This document shows, piece by piece, positions 30,576 through 38,864 of a DNA stretch of 64,000 nucleotides; within the stretch, counting starts at the first letter, position 1; each line of letters begins with the position of its first letter. Position numbers and translations under genes: made by a program. The notes under the pieces are model-generated. The model had not been told where the DNA came from, did no database searches, and saw only the letters and a program-made list of their open reading frames with translations. This DNA is from Christensenellaceae bacterium Phil7 (GTDB lineage: Bacteria > Bacillota > Clostridia > Christensenellales > CAG-138): assembly GCA_001940845.1 (NCBI GenBank), contig MSGV01000022.1:23450-87449 (forward strand), in the 5' to 3' direction.

Positions 30576-32308
30576 ACGGTACCTCCATCATCGGAGAACT
30601 GGGAGGAATAGATCTCCCGATAGACTGAACAATTTTTGAGTAATTCGTCATGCTTACCAATGCCTACGAGCTTTCCATCATCCATAACGATGATCTTATC
30701 GGCATAGCGTATGGATGCGGCACGCTGAGAAACGATAAAAGTAGTTGGTGAGCTCTTCATACTTCGTATTGCCATGCGAAGCTTTGCATCGGTGGCATAA
30801 TCCAGCGCTGAAGCGCTGTCATCAAGAATGAGTATTTCCGGCTGCTTAACGAGTGCACGAGCAATAGTCAATCGTTGCTTTTGACCGCCGGAGAAATTGC
30901 GGCCGCCCTGCTCAACCCTTTCATCAAGTCCATTTGGCTTGCTCTCAACTATTTCAAGCGCTTGTGCAGTTATCAATGAATCAAGCAGCAGCTCTTCGCT
31001 TGCATGTGCGTTGCCCATAAGCAGGTTTGAGCGTATACTGCCCTCAAAGAGCATTGCTTTTTGAGGTACAATGCCAATTCGGGCATTCAGTGCAGATGGT
31101 TCAAATTGCTTAACGTCCAGCCCATCTATATAAACGCTTCCGGAGGTTGCAGGATAAAAACCTGGAATTAGATTGATAATGGTGGATTTGCCTGCGCCGG
31201 TTCCTCCGATGATCCCGATGGTTTCACCGGGGGCTGCATAGAAGGAGATGCCTTCAATCGCTGGGGCACTGCCATCAGGAAATGTAAAACTGACACCGCG
31301 AAATTCAACACTTCCATGAGGGGCAGCATCAGAGGGGGTCTCGCTGCCGGAAAGGCGAGTGGATTGGATATCAAAGAGTCCGGCGCAGCGTTTTGCACAT
31401 GCAGCAGATCTGGTCATCGTTATAATTAAATTGGCCATTTTGATAAGCTCTATCAAAATCTGACTCATAAGATTATAAAGTGCAACTACCTCACCTTGGG
31501 TTAGCGCACCTATGTTTACGCGTATCGCCCCGGTCCATATGAGTGCTATGATTGCAATATTGACAATGAATAGGGTTATGGGATTGAGCATGGAGGATAT
31601 TCTGCCGACTTTAAGCTGGAGAGCCGTGAGCCTTTCATTACGGTGTTCAAACTCGGTTTCTTCCTCCGCTTCACAGGTAAATGCGCGGAGAACGCGCACT
31701 CCATTTAAATTCTCGCGTGTCTTGGCTGTCACGCCATCAAGCCCGTGTTGAACTTCAGTATGCATGGGAAGTGTTATGAATATTATCGAAAAAACAACTA
31801 GGCATAGTGCAGCAATGACCGCAAGAAATATCAATGCGCACTTTGTATCAATGGTGAATGCAACCAGCATAGCTCCAAATACGACAAATGGAGAGCGCAG
31901 CAGAAGGCGCAGAACCTGGTTTACGCCGTTCTGCGCTTGATCTACATCGCTTGTCATTCGAGTTATGAGCGCAGAGCTTCCTATGGAGTCAAGCTCTGAA
32001 TATGAAAGCGTCTGAAGTTTTTTAAGCAATGCGGAGCGCAATTCTGTGGAAAAGCCTATTGCAGCCTTTGCGGCAAAATACTGTGCCGCGCACGAAGCCC
32101 CAAATCCGATAGCGGCAAGAGCGACCAGCAGCAGCCCCATTTTTATTATGTAAGCATTGTTGCCTCCGCCTATTCCGCTATCAATTATTGAGGCCATTAT
32201 CAGTGGAACCAGCAGCTCGAATGATGCTTCCAAAAGTTTGAAAAGCGGGGCCAGTATGCATTCCCTGATATAACTCTTAAGAAATATTGCGAGGCGTTTC
32301 ATTTTCAC
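30572..32308 (-). CDS. ABC exporter half-transporter with degenerate ATPase site
   Basis: 578 residues with the same plan as its partner: six membrane helices, then Walker A IGGTGAGKSTI, signature NFSGGQKQR, Walker B ILILDDSASALD and the switch region VSQRAAS. Two catalytic residues differ from canonical exporters: the Walker B glutamate is Asp (DD for DE) and the switch histidine is Gln. This is the pattern of the degenerate-site subunit in heterodimeric exporters such as TM287. It is the upstream gene; ATGA couples it to the canonical subunit. GAGGAG lies just before the ATG. Confidence 0.9.
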   Translation of the reverse strand: MKMKRLAIFLKSYIRECILAPLFKLLEASFELLVPLIMASIIDSGIGGGNNAYIIKMGLLLVALAAIGFGASCAAQYFAAKAAIGFSTELRSALLKKLQTLSYSELDSIGSSALITRMTSDVDQAQNGVNQVLRLLLRSPFVVFGAMLVAFTIDTKCALIFLAVIAALCLVVFSIIFITLPMHTEVQHGLDGVTAKTRENLNGVRVLRAFTCEAEEETEFEHRNERLTALQLKVGRISSMLNPITLFIVNIAIIALIWTGAIRVNIGALTQGEVVALYNLMSQILIELIKMANLIITMTRSAACAKRCAGLFDIQSTRLSGSETPSDAAPHGSVEFRGVSFTFPDGSAPAIEGISFYAAPGETIGIIGGTGAGKSTIINLIPGFYPATSGSVYIDGLDVKQFEPSALNARIGIVPQKAMLFEGSIRSNLLMGNAHASEELLLDSLITAQALEIVESKPNGLDERVEQGGRNFSGGQKQRLTIARALVKQPEILILDDSASALDYATDAKLRMAIRSMKSSPTTFIVSQRAASIRYADKIIVMDDGKLVGIGKHDELLKNCSVYREIYSSQFSDDGGTV

Positions 32309-32346
32309 ACTCCTCAGTAATACGTTTATTTTTAGCGATTCAATGC

Positions 32347-32352
32347 ATTATA
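32347..32352 (-). promoter_or_regulatory. Possible -10 element for the ABC exporter operon
   Basis: TATAAT on the minus strand about 38 bases before the exporter start. The best -35 at about 18 bases is CTGGAT, which is weak. Confidence 0.3.
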
Positions 32353-32414
32353 ACCCCAGAAGGCATAAAAATCCAGCCCTGCAAGCTCTGGACATGAAAT
32401 AAAGCATAAATGAA

Positions 32415-32447
32415 GGATTGCCGCAATCGTATTGACTGCGGCAATCC
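32415..32447 (-). terminator. Terminator of the CoA-transferase/thiolase genes
   Basis: An 11-bp perfect stem, GGATTGCCGCA with TGCGGCAATCC, around an 11-base loop. On the minus strand it is followed by TTCATTTATGCTTTATTT, so it ends leftward transcription 22 bases after the subunit B stop. Confidence 0.65.
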
Positions 32448-32468
32448 AGATATCATGTTAAGAATAAT

Positions 32469-33128
32469 TTAGTCAACCATGGATTTAAGCTCAGGCGATA
32501 TTATGAGCTGTGCTTCAGTAGCGGCCTGGATCTCATCAATGGTGAATTCCGGATTGTATTCAGTGAGCATAAGTCCATCCGGCGTGACGATCATAACGCC
32601 CATTTCGGTGATTATCTTGGTTATACACTTGACTGCGGTGTATGGAAGCCTGCATTTCTTGAGGATTTTGGGCTTACCCTTTGCCGTATGCTCCATTGCA
32701 ACGATGACATTCTTTGCACCAACGAGCAGATCCATTGCTCCGCCCATTCCCGGCATACGTTTGCCCGGAATGAGCCAGTTTGCGAGAGAACCCTCCTCAT
32801 CGACCTCGAGACCGCCAAGAATGGTGGCATCGACGTGACCGCCGCGGATGAGACCGAAGCTGGTCGCACTGTCTATAAAGCTGCCGCCGGGTGCAACTGC
32901 TGCGGGACTGCCGCCAGCATCAACAACATGTATTGCATCGCGATTATCGTCGGTGACAGGAGCGGTGCGAATAATACCATTCTCACTTTGAAGGATGACA
33001 GTAACACCTTCGGGAAGATAGTTGGGAACCATTGTGGGAAGTCCTATACCAAGGTTAACGATATCTCCATCCTTGAGTTCCCTGGCAACGCGCTTTGCGA
33101 TGAAAGCTTTGATTTCGGCTTTATCCAT
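32469..33128 (-). CDS. Acetate/acetoacetyl-type CoA-transferase subunit B
   Basis: 219 residues of the beta subunit of family I CoA-transferases (AtoA/CtfB group). The catalytic glutamate is in LQSENGIIRT; GIGLPTMVPNYLP and LGGLEVDEEGSLANW are family hallmarks. It transfers CoA between acetate and a short acyl-CoA such as acetoacetyl- or butyryl-CoA; the exact acyl group cannot be read. The ATG shares its first base with the last base of the subunit A stop, and GGGAGG lies upstream, so translation is coupled. Confidence 0.92.
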   Translation of the reverse strand: MDKAEIKAFIAKRVARELKDGDIVNLGIGLPTMVPNYLPEGVTVILQSENGIIRTAPVTDDNRDAIHVVDAGGSPAAVAPGGSFIDSATSFGLIRGGHVDATILGGLEVDEEGSLANWLIPGKRMPGMGGAMDLLVGAKNVIVAMEHTAKGKPKILKKCRLPYTAVKCITKIITEMGVMIVTPDGLMLTEYNPEFTIDEIQAATEAQLIISPELKSMVD

Positions 33129-33817
33129 CAATATTTACCTCCCTCTACAACGTAATCAACAAATATTCCGGAGGTGCGAACATCCTCAGGAGCAATTTCG
33201 CCGATTTTGACGATCTCCTCCGCCTCCGCAATAACGACATCGGCCGCAGTGGCCATGACTATATTGAAATTCTGAGAGCTGCCTTTATACCAGACATTGC
33301 CGCATTTATCGATTTTTGCACCGCCAATGATTGCAAAATCGGCATGGAGGGGCTTCATCAGCAGGTAATCCCTGCCATCAATATTCTGTTTGCCAAGACA
33401 GAAGGGGCTTTCCTCAATTATCGTGCCTACGCCGGTGGGGGTGAGTACACCGCCAAGACCAGCTCCGCCGGCGCGGATCATTTCGGCGAGAGAGCCTTGG
33501 GGGACGAGCTGAACTTCTAGAGTACCATCCACCATGGATTGCTGAGCTACCTCTGGGTTTAATCCGACGTGGGAAGCGATGAGCTTTTTGACCTGCTTAT
33601 TATGGATAAGCTTTGCACATCCATAATATTCCTCGCCCATTGGACCGCCGGGGCATACACCATCATTGGCGATCATCGTCAAATCCTTGACATCACTTTT
33701 TGAAAGAGCGTCGATAAACCTATGTGCATTGCCGCAGCCCATAAAGCCGCCAAACATCACGGTAGCACCATCCGGGATCAGCTTAACAGCCTCTTCTATT
33801 GTTATGAATTTAGGCAT
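33128..33817 (-). CDS. Acetate/acetoacetyl-type CoA-transferase subunit A
   Basis: 229 residues of the alpha subunit (AtoD/CtfA group). Visible are the glycine-rich start IPDGATVMFGGFMGCGNAHRF and the region GVLTPTGVGTIIEE. Together with subunit B it makes the active heteromer. GGAGGAAACTCT precedes the ATG. The thiolase gene ends 120 bases upstream, suggesting one unit for acetyl-CoA condensation and CoA transfer. Crotonase, hydroxybutyryl-CoA and butyryl-CoA dehydrogenase genes are not in the window. Confidence 0.92.
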   Translation of the reverse strand: MPKFITIEEAVKLIPDGATVMFGGFMGCGNAHRFIDALSKSDVKDLTMIANDGVCPGGPMGEEYYGCAKLIHNKQVKKLIASHVGLNPEVAQQSMVDGTLEVQLVPQGSLAEMIRAGGAGLGGVLTPTGVGTIIEESPFCLGKQNIDGRDYLLMKPLHADFAIIGGAKIDKCGNVWYKGSSQNFNIVMATAADVVIAEAEEIVKIGEIAPEDVRTSGIFVDYVVEGGKY

Positions 33818-33937
33818 AGAGTTTCCTCCTTTTTAATATATTACGAATTTCTGCTTATGAAGCGAAATTCGGAAAGGGATTTATGATTTGCTTTGAAGGG
33901 TGGGATTGAAAGCCTGAAAGCGGGATTGGCATTATTT

Positions 33938-35134
33938 TCAGCACTTCTCCCAAACGGTCGCAACACCCATGCCGCCGCCTATGCAAAGAGTAGCAAGGCC
34001 AAGCTTTGCATCATCACGCTTAATCATCTCGTGCAGGAGGGTAACGATGATTCTTGCACCGGATGCGCCAACAGGATGCCCCAAAGAGATAGCACCGCCA
34101 TTGACATTTACCTTTTCGGGATCAAAACCGAGCTCCTTTAGTACGGCACAGCTCTGTGCAGCAAATGCTTCGTTTGCTTCGATAAGGTCTATCTGATGGA
34201 CACTCAAGCCGACCTTTTCGAGTGCTTGGCGTGAAGCGGGAACGGGCCCAAGTCCCATGATGGAGGGTTCAACTCCTCCTTGTCCCCAGCTTACAAGCTT
34301 TGCAATGGGCTTGAGTCCATATTTTTCAACTGCATCTCCGCTTGCCAGCACTATTGCGGCAGCACCATCGTTAATACCGGAGGCATTACCTGCGGTAACG
34401 TTTTGGCCCTTCTCGCCATCCGCAGTTGGAAAAGCTCCGCGGAGCTTTTGCAGACCTTCAAGTGTTGCGCCCGCACGCGGGAATTCATCTCGGCAGAAGG
34501 GGATTTCCTGCTTTTTGACCTTGATGGGAACGGGAACTATTTCATCTTCAAAGCGGCCTTCGCTTTGAGCTTTTTCGGTCTTTAACTGTGAAGCGAGAGC
34601 AAATTTATCAAGCTCTTCGCGGTTGAGTCCCCAGCGTTCACATACGTTTTCCGCCGTGGTTCCCATATGGTAATCATTGAAAGCATCCCAGAGTCCATCA
34701 TTTATCATAGTATCCACAATGGTTTGATTGCCCATTCGTGCTCCCCACCTTGCGCCGGGAACAACATAAGGCGCAGAAGACATATTTTCTGTGCCGCCGG
34801 CAACAACGATATCTGCATCGCCGCAAGCTATGGCGCGAGCAGCTTCGATGACGGATTTCATACCGCTCCCGCAGACCATGCCGACGGTGTAAGCGGGAAC
34901 CTCATAGGGAATTCCGGCACCTATGCCGACCTGGCGCGCAACATTCTGACCTAGGCCAGCGGTGAGTATGCATCCGAACATGACCTCATCAACGGTATCG
35001 GGAGAGATATTGCCTCGATTCAGGGCTTCTTTAACAACAATGGTGCCTAGTTTGACTGCGGGAACGTCCTTGAGCGAGCCGCCAAAGGAACCGATTGCGG
35101 TGCGGCAGCAGCTAATTGCATAAATGTCTCGCAA
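33938..35134 (-). CDS. thlA: Acetyl-CoA acetyltransferase (thiolase)
   Basis: 398 residues of a biosynthetic-type thiolase condensing two acetyl-CoA to acetoacetyl-CoA. The nucleophilic cysteine is in [10 protein letters not shown], the active-site histidine in [15 protein letters not shown], and the second cysteine in [10 protein letters not shown]. The start appears to be TTG (reading [19 protein letters not shown]), with GGAGG nine bases upstream; no in-frame ATG lies near. It has its own promoter and precedes the CoA-transferase genes. The symbol is by function; atoB would be equally valid. Confidence 0.93.
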   Translation of the reverse strand: MRDIYAISCCRTAIGSFGGSLKDVPAVKLGTIVVKEALNRGNISPDTVDEVMFGCILTAGLGQNVARQVGIGAGIPYEVPAYTVGMVCGSGMKSVIEAARAIACGDADIVVAGGTENMSSAPYVVPGARWGARMGNQTIVDTMINDGLWDAFNDYHMGTTAENVCERWGLNREELDKFALASQLKTEKAQSEGRFEDEIVPVPIKVKKQEIPFCRDEFPRAGATLEGLQKLRGAFPTADGEKGQNVTAGNASGINDGAAAIVLASGDAVEKYGLKPIAKLVSWGQGGVEPSIMGLGPVPASRQALEKVGLSVHQIDLIEANEAFAAQSCAVLKELGFDPEKVNVNGGAISLGHPVGASGARIIVTLLHEMIKRDDAKLGLATLCIGGGMGVATVWEKC

Positions 35135-35212
35135 AATGTATTACCTCCGAGTAAGTATATAGCGGTACAGCTTGGGTCATCGATTAATGAATATGAGCCG
35201 CCGCTTAAATCA

Positions 35213-35241
35213 AGTATAATTCATTATCGAATAAAAAGCAA
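35213..35241 (-). promoter_or_regulatory. Promoter of the thiolase/CoA-transferase genes
   Basis: On the minus strand TTGCTT, 17 bases and TATACT, about 80 bases before the thiolase start codon. Confidence 0.6.
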
Positions 35242-35295
35242 GAAAATAATGTAACAATTCGAATGAATTTGGACTCCGCCAGGGATAAATGATGC

Positions 35296-35880
35296 TTAAA
35301 TGCAAAAATTGAGCAGATACTCCTTCTGGAGCATAGCATAGGTCTTTTCACTGCGCCACTGCTCTCTGCCGCCCACCTTGACAAAGCGGCAGCTCTTCAT
35401 TTCCGCTTCCTTACGCATCCCAAGCCGCTTCATGACAGCCTCCGATGCAAGGTTTTCGCTGTCACAGCGTGCAAAAATTCTGTGAAGATTCAGGTTCATG
35501 AAGCCGAATTCAAGCATTTTCCGAGTGGCCTCCGAAGCGTAGCCCATATGATGAAAATCCTGATGGAATATGTATCCAAGCTCCGCCTGCATTCGCTTTT
35601 CATCAAGAAAAAGCGCACATGAACCGATGAGCCTGCCATTCTCCTTCAGGCAAATGGCAAAATCAAAATTTCTCCTTGGTGATTCCAGCTGCTCGGCGAG
35701 CTTTTTATTTATAAAATTTTGAACTTCCTCATGATCTGCCGGCCCCCAGTCCATATAATAGGTGTTATTGGCATTGCTGCTATATTCATATACCGATTCA
35801 ATATCGTCTAAATTGAATTCACGAATAAACAGACGCGAGCTTTCCAATATGATGAAATCAATCGTCGTTTCTCTTGTCAT
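35296..35880 (-). CDS. GNAT-family N-acetyltransferase, RimJ/RimL type
   Basis: 194 residues using acetyl-CoA to acetylate an amine, possibly a protein N-terminus or a small molecule. Recognisable are RLFIREFNLDDIESVYEYSS at the start, ELGYIFHQDFHHMGYASEAT as the acetyl-CoA-binding region, and LHRIFARCDSENLASEAVMK followed by RLGMRKEAE near the end. The ATG at 35880 follows AAGGAGG at seven bases; an upstream in-frame ATG would add seven residues. It is a single-gene unit between the thiolase genes and a hairpin-rich spacer. Confidence 0.85.
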   Translation of the reverse strand: MTRETTIDFIILESSRLFIREFNLDDIESVYEYSSNANNTYYMDWGPADHEEVQNFINKKLAEQLESPRRNFDFAICLKENGRLIGSCALFLDEKRMQAELGYIFHQDFHHMGYASEATRKMLEFGFMNLNLHRIFARCDSENLASEAVMKRLGMRKEAEMKSCRFVKVGGREQWRSEKTYAMLQKEYLLNFCI

Positions 35881-35961
35881 AATAACCTCCTTTTTACTCA
35901 ATTATACAGCAATACAGAATAAGCTGTCAAACAAGAAACTGGAAAATGATAGAATGTTTAT

Positions 35962-35987
35962 AAAAAAGCTTCGAACATAGTTCGAAG
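35962..35987 (-). terminator. Minus-strand terminator
   Basis: CTTCGAAC and GTTCGAAG, an 8-bp perfect stem with a 3-base loop. On the minus strand it is followed by CTTTTTTAT, so it stops leftward transcripts coming from the small gene at 36226-36414 before they reach the acetyltransferase. Confidence 0.65.
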
Positions 35988-36036
35988 TGATAAAAATTTA
36001 TAATGATATTTTGCATAAATATGAATAGTCGGATGC

Positions 36037-36230
36037 GGGCAGGACAGTCTCATTACTGCCCTGCCGTTAATGACCTGGGGCCATGTTTAACCATTTCGAA
36101 ACATGCCAGAGGACAAATGCTTCGATACTTTGCGTATGCCGAAGCATTTGTCCTCGGCGTACACATATGAGCATCTAAGCTTCGGAATTTTATAAACCTC
36201 ACGCATTCCTCTTCGATGCTAAGGTTTATA
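36037..36230. repeat. Cluster of inverted repeats
   Basis: Three further stems besides the terminator: GGCCATGTTT/AAACATGCC around 36079-36107; GAGGACAAATGCTTCG (36109-36124) with CGAAGCATTTGTCCTC (36140-36155), a perfect 16-bp stem extended inside by ATAC/GTAT; and TATAAACCT (36191-36199) with AGGTTTATA (36222-36230), which includes the stop codon of the small gene. A weaker GGGCAG/CTGCCC lies near 36037-36062. None has a T tract on the plus strand. Confidence 0.6.
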
Positions 36231-36414
36231 GGTCATCCGCATCCTGTTCGGGAGCCGTCCCATCGGCTGCAGTGCCGGTATAGCTTCCGAGCACATCCGA
36301 TTCAATTCCGTCCACGCTCCTGCTGAGCGGTTGGGCAATATCACCCAAATCATTCATTACAGTCGGTCTTACGGAATGTTGCTCCCGTGTTTTTTTCCTA
36401 ACCCTTATCCTCAT
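36226..36414 (-). CDS. Small acidic protein with GSYTGT and DADDL motifs
   Basis: 62 residues: a basic start (MRIRVRKKTR) and an acidic tail with SDVLGSYTGT and the very end EQDADDL. From memory, small clostridial proteins with a GSYTG segment and a C-terminal QDADDL occur widely with no known function; this is unverified. No ribosome-binding site precedes the ATG, but TACAAT ends six bases before it, so a leaderless message is possible. A later ATG (residue 20) would give a 43-residue protein keeping both motifs. The stop codon is inside an inverted repeat and a terminator lies further on. Confidence 0.5.
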   Translation of the reverse strand: MRIRVRKKTREQHSVRPTVMNDLGDIAQPLSRSVDGIESDVLGSYTGTAADGTAPEQDADDL

Positions 36415-36506
36415 GTCAGTATTGTATGCGGCATAAATAGGTCTTATTCATAAAATGAGAAAAAATATTTGGAAAATTTTACCAAAAAAATTGGACGAAT
36501 TATGGC

Positions 36507-36535
36507 TTGACCTGAAGAAAAAGGTTTGATATACT
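36507..36535 (+). promoter_or_regulatory. Promoter of the dockerin-NlpC gene
   Basis: TTGACC, exactly 17 bases and TATACT, about 58 bases before the start codon. Confidence 0.65.
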
Positions 36536-36593
36536 GAAAAGTAAGCAGTTAAAATGTTTTATTATTGATGCCAAAGATGAAGGAGGTCGAAAA

Positions 36594-37343
36594 ATGAAAG
36601 TTAAGAAATTAATATCAATTGTTCTGATAGCAGCCATGCAGGCAGTCTGCATTCTCACAGCCTTTGCTGAGCCTTTGGACAGCACAAATATATATGCTGC
36701 TCCCGATAGTACGATACCGGCTGATGAAGTTAAGGCGATTATAGATGTGCCGCCTGCAAATCTTATAAGCGGAGATGTTGATCGAAATGGGAAGACCGAC
36801 GTTATAGATGCATTGCTTGCCCTCAGAATATCAATGGACGGGATGCAGGATGATGATCTTGCTCTGGTCTGTGCGGATGTGGATTCGGACATGGAAGTGA
36901 CTGCCGCTGATGGGCTTATGATCTTTCGAAATGTTGTGGCAGATATGCAGCTTCCTGCAAACCGCCGAATTAGTTTTATAAATTCACTCTTTGCTCAAAT
37001 GGGAAAGCCTTATGTTCGCGGAGGAAGCGGTCCGGACAGCTTTGATTGTTCTGGGCTGGTATATTACTGCCTCAATCAGGCGAATTACAGCATTGGCCGC
37101 TGGACTGCTGCGGCTTATGCTGCAAATGAGGATTGGACAAGGATAGCTTCAATTTCCGATCTTGAGGTTGGTGATTTGATGTTTTTTAGACAGGCAGATG
37201 AAAGCAGCATTTCTCATGTTGCTATTTATATAGGTAATAACATGATAATTCATGCCTCAAATTCCAATGGCAGGGTGCTCATAGCGACGCTGACGAATTG
37301 GTACTATACAAATTTCCGATGGGCAAGAAGAGTGGATTTATAA
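36594..37343 (+). CDS. Secreted NlpC/P60 cell-wall hydrolase with dockerin-like domain
   Basis: 249 residues. A signal peptide (1-25, ending TAFAEP) is followed by a linker, a dockerin type I-like pair of calcium-binding repeats (about 60-120: GDVDRNGKTDVIDALLALRI and CADVDSDMEVTAADGLMIFR), and an NlpC/P60 domain (about 126-249) with Cys152 in FDCSG, His208 in ISHVAIYIG and His220 in IIHAS. The catalytic triad is complete, so it should cleave peptidoglycan stem peptides outside the cell. A dockerin normally docks to cohesin; no cohesin was recognised in the window. AAGGAGG lies before the ATG. Its hydrolase domain is a close relative of the C-terminal domain of the gene at 49556-51427. Confidence 0.88.
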   Translation: MKVKKLISIVLIAAMQAVCILTAFAEPLDSTNIYAAPDSTIPADEVKAIIDVPPANLISGDVDRNGKTDVIDALLALRISMDGMQDDDLALVCADVDSDMEVTAADGLMIFRNVVADMQLPANRRISFINSLFAQMGKPYVRGGSGPDSFDCSGLVYYCLNQANYSIGRWTAAAYAANEDWTRIASISDLEVGDLMFFRQADESSISHVAIYIGNNMIIHASNSNGRVLIATLTNWYYTNFRWARRVDL

Positions 37344-37373
37344 AATATACCAATTGATGCCATCGCAAAATCG

Positions 37374-37402
37374 TTGACAAACCGAACTAAACGTGCTATA
37401 TT
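37374..37402 (+). promoter_or_regulatory. Promoter of the GntR-ABC operon
   Basis: Perfect TTGACA, 17 bases and TATATT, about 73 bases before the GntR start and lying within the dyad at 37380-37424. Confidence 0.75.
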
Positions 37403-37424
37403 GCATAGTACAGTTAGTTCGGTT
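37380..37424. promoter_or_regulatory. Nested 45-bp dyad, probable GntR operator
   Basis: Outer arms AACCGAACTAA (37380-37390) and TTAGTTCGGTT (37414-37424) are perfect 11-bp complements. Inner arms GTGCTAT (37393-37399) and ATAGTAC (37405-37411) match with one mismatch. Both pairs share the same centre, 37402, which is the last base of the -10 box. The position fits autorepression by the adjacent GntR protein. Confidence 0.65.
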
Positions 37425-37474
37425 ATTTAATTAGCTGCTTTTTGCGGCAAGTCGGCCGAGCGGGGGAGGATTTG

Positions 37475-37849
37475 ATGTTCAATATAAATAAGGTATCCTA
37501 CATTCCCATATATGAGCAGGTGATCGCAGAGTTTGAACGTTATGTGATGGCGGGGCTCATGGGAGCGAATGATAAGCTGCCGAGTGTGCGGGCGCTGTCG
37601 TTGGAGCTTTCGGTTAATCCGAATACGATTCAGAAGGCATATACCGAGCTTGAGCGGCAGAACCTTTGTTACAGCGTTCCGGGAAGCGGGCGCTTCGTTG
37701 CAAAGGATGCGGCGGAGCGTATAAAAGAGCGGAAGAGAGGTCTTTTGACGGAGGTGGATAGGCTTGCGAGGGAGTTGAGAGCCTCCGGTATAGAAGAGAA
37801 GGAGCTGATAGATGTGGTGCATAGCGCATACAGTTCAAAAATGGATTAA
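37475..37849 (+). CDS. GntR-family transcriptional regulator, YtrA subfamily
   Basis: 124 residues: a winged helix-turn-helix with NKVSYIPIYEQVIAEF at the start, LPSVRALSLELSVNPNTIQK followed by AYTELERQ, and the wing VPGSGRFVA, then a short C-terminal helical tail (about 85-124) without a ligand domain. That small size defines the YtrA subfamily, whose genes sit beside ABC transporters and repress them. The ATG at 37475 is preceded by GGGGGAGGA. The operator is the nested dyad at the promoter; the ABC ATPase starts 81 bases downstream. Confidence 0.9.
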   Translation: MFNINKVSYIPIYEQVIAEFERYVMAGLMGANDKLPSVRALSLELSVNPNTIQKAYTELERQNLCYSVPGSGRFVAKDAAERIKERKRGLLTEVDRLARELRASGIEEKELIDVVHSAYSSKMD

Positions 37850-37930
37850 AATTGGTGGTTTTTATCTGCTGCCTAATACCGGGCACATTTCGTGCCATTC
37901 ACCAATAAGTATTTTAAAAGGAGATATTAA

Positions 37931-38839
37931 ATGATTGAAATAAACGAATTGACTAAGAGATTCGGTGACCTTGCTGCGGTTGATGATTTGAGCTGCACCA
38001 TAAAGCCTGGAGGAGTATTCGGGCTTGTGGGCGTTAATGGTTCAGGCAAATCTACGCTGCTGCGTTTGATATCGGGAGTATATCATCCCGATAGCGGCAG
38101 TATCAGGCTTTATGGCGAAGAGGTCTATGACAATGCGGAGGCCAAGAAACACCTGGTGTATATTCCTGATAATATTCAGCTCGTAACGCCGAATGCAAGC
38201 ATGAACAGGATGGCGGAATTCTATGCGGCTTGCTACTCGACATTTTCAAAGGATAAGTTCAGAAAGTATACAAAACTCTTTGGGCTCAATCCAAATGCCA
38301 AACTTCGCTCATTTTCAAAAGGTATGTGCAAACAGGCGCAGACCGTGCTTGGGCTTGCATGCAATACGGATATAATCATGTTTGATGAGACCTATGATGG
38401 GCTCGATCCGCTCGCAAAGAAGGCAGCGGCAAAGGCGATCTATAGTGAAGTATGCGATCGCAGCGCCTGCGTTATAATGACCAGCCATTCGCTCAGAGAG
38501 CTGGAGGATACCTGCGATTCGCTTGCGCTGATGTTCAAGGGAAAGCTCATAATGCAGAGCGATATAGCGAATCTCAAGACAAGGATGTTCAAGGTACAGC
38601 TTGCGCTTGAAGGCGATATGGATCGGGATAGCTTTGAATCGATCCCGGGCGTGGAGCTGCTGTCATTTAATAAGAGCGGCAAGGTTATGACGCTCATCCT
38701 TCGGGGTGATAGGGGCGTTGCGGATAGCTATATCCGAAGCCTTGACCCCATGCTATATGAGCTGCTTCCGCTTTCGCTGGAGGAGGTATTCTCCTTTGAA
38801 ATGGATGCACTCGGTTATAAGTTTGATGAAATTCGATAA
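37931..38839 (+). CDS. ABC transporter ATP-binding protein, YtrB-like
   Basis: 302 residues with Walker A VGVNGSGKSTL, signature-like segment SFSKGMCKQAQ in place of the usual LSGGQ, Walker B IIMFDETYDGLD and switch TSHSLREL. The C-terminal 80 residues form a regulatory extension. AAAAGGAGA precedes the ATG. The changed signature (SKGM) is common in ATPases paired with GntR/YtrA and ABC-2 type permeases. It works with the large permease that begins 25 bases downstream. Confidence 0.88.
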   Translation: MIEINELTKRFGDLAAVDDLSCTIKPGGVFGLVGVNGSGKSTLLRLISGVYHPDSGSIRLYGEEVYDNAEAKKHLVYIPDNIQLVTPNASMNRMAEFYAACYSTFSKDKFRKYTKLFGLNPNAKLRSFSKGMCKQAQTVLGLACNTDIIMFDETYDGLDPLAKKAAAKAIYSEVCDRSACVIMTSHSLRELEDTCDSLALMFKGKLIMQSDIANLKTRMFKVQLALEGDMDRDSFESIPGVELLSFNKSGKVMTLILRGDRGVADSYIRSLDPMLYELLPLSLEEVFSFEMDALGYKFDEIR

Positions 38840-38864
38840 GGCGCGTAAAGGAAAGGCATAAGAA

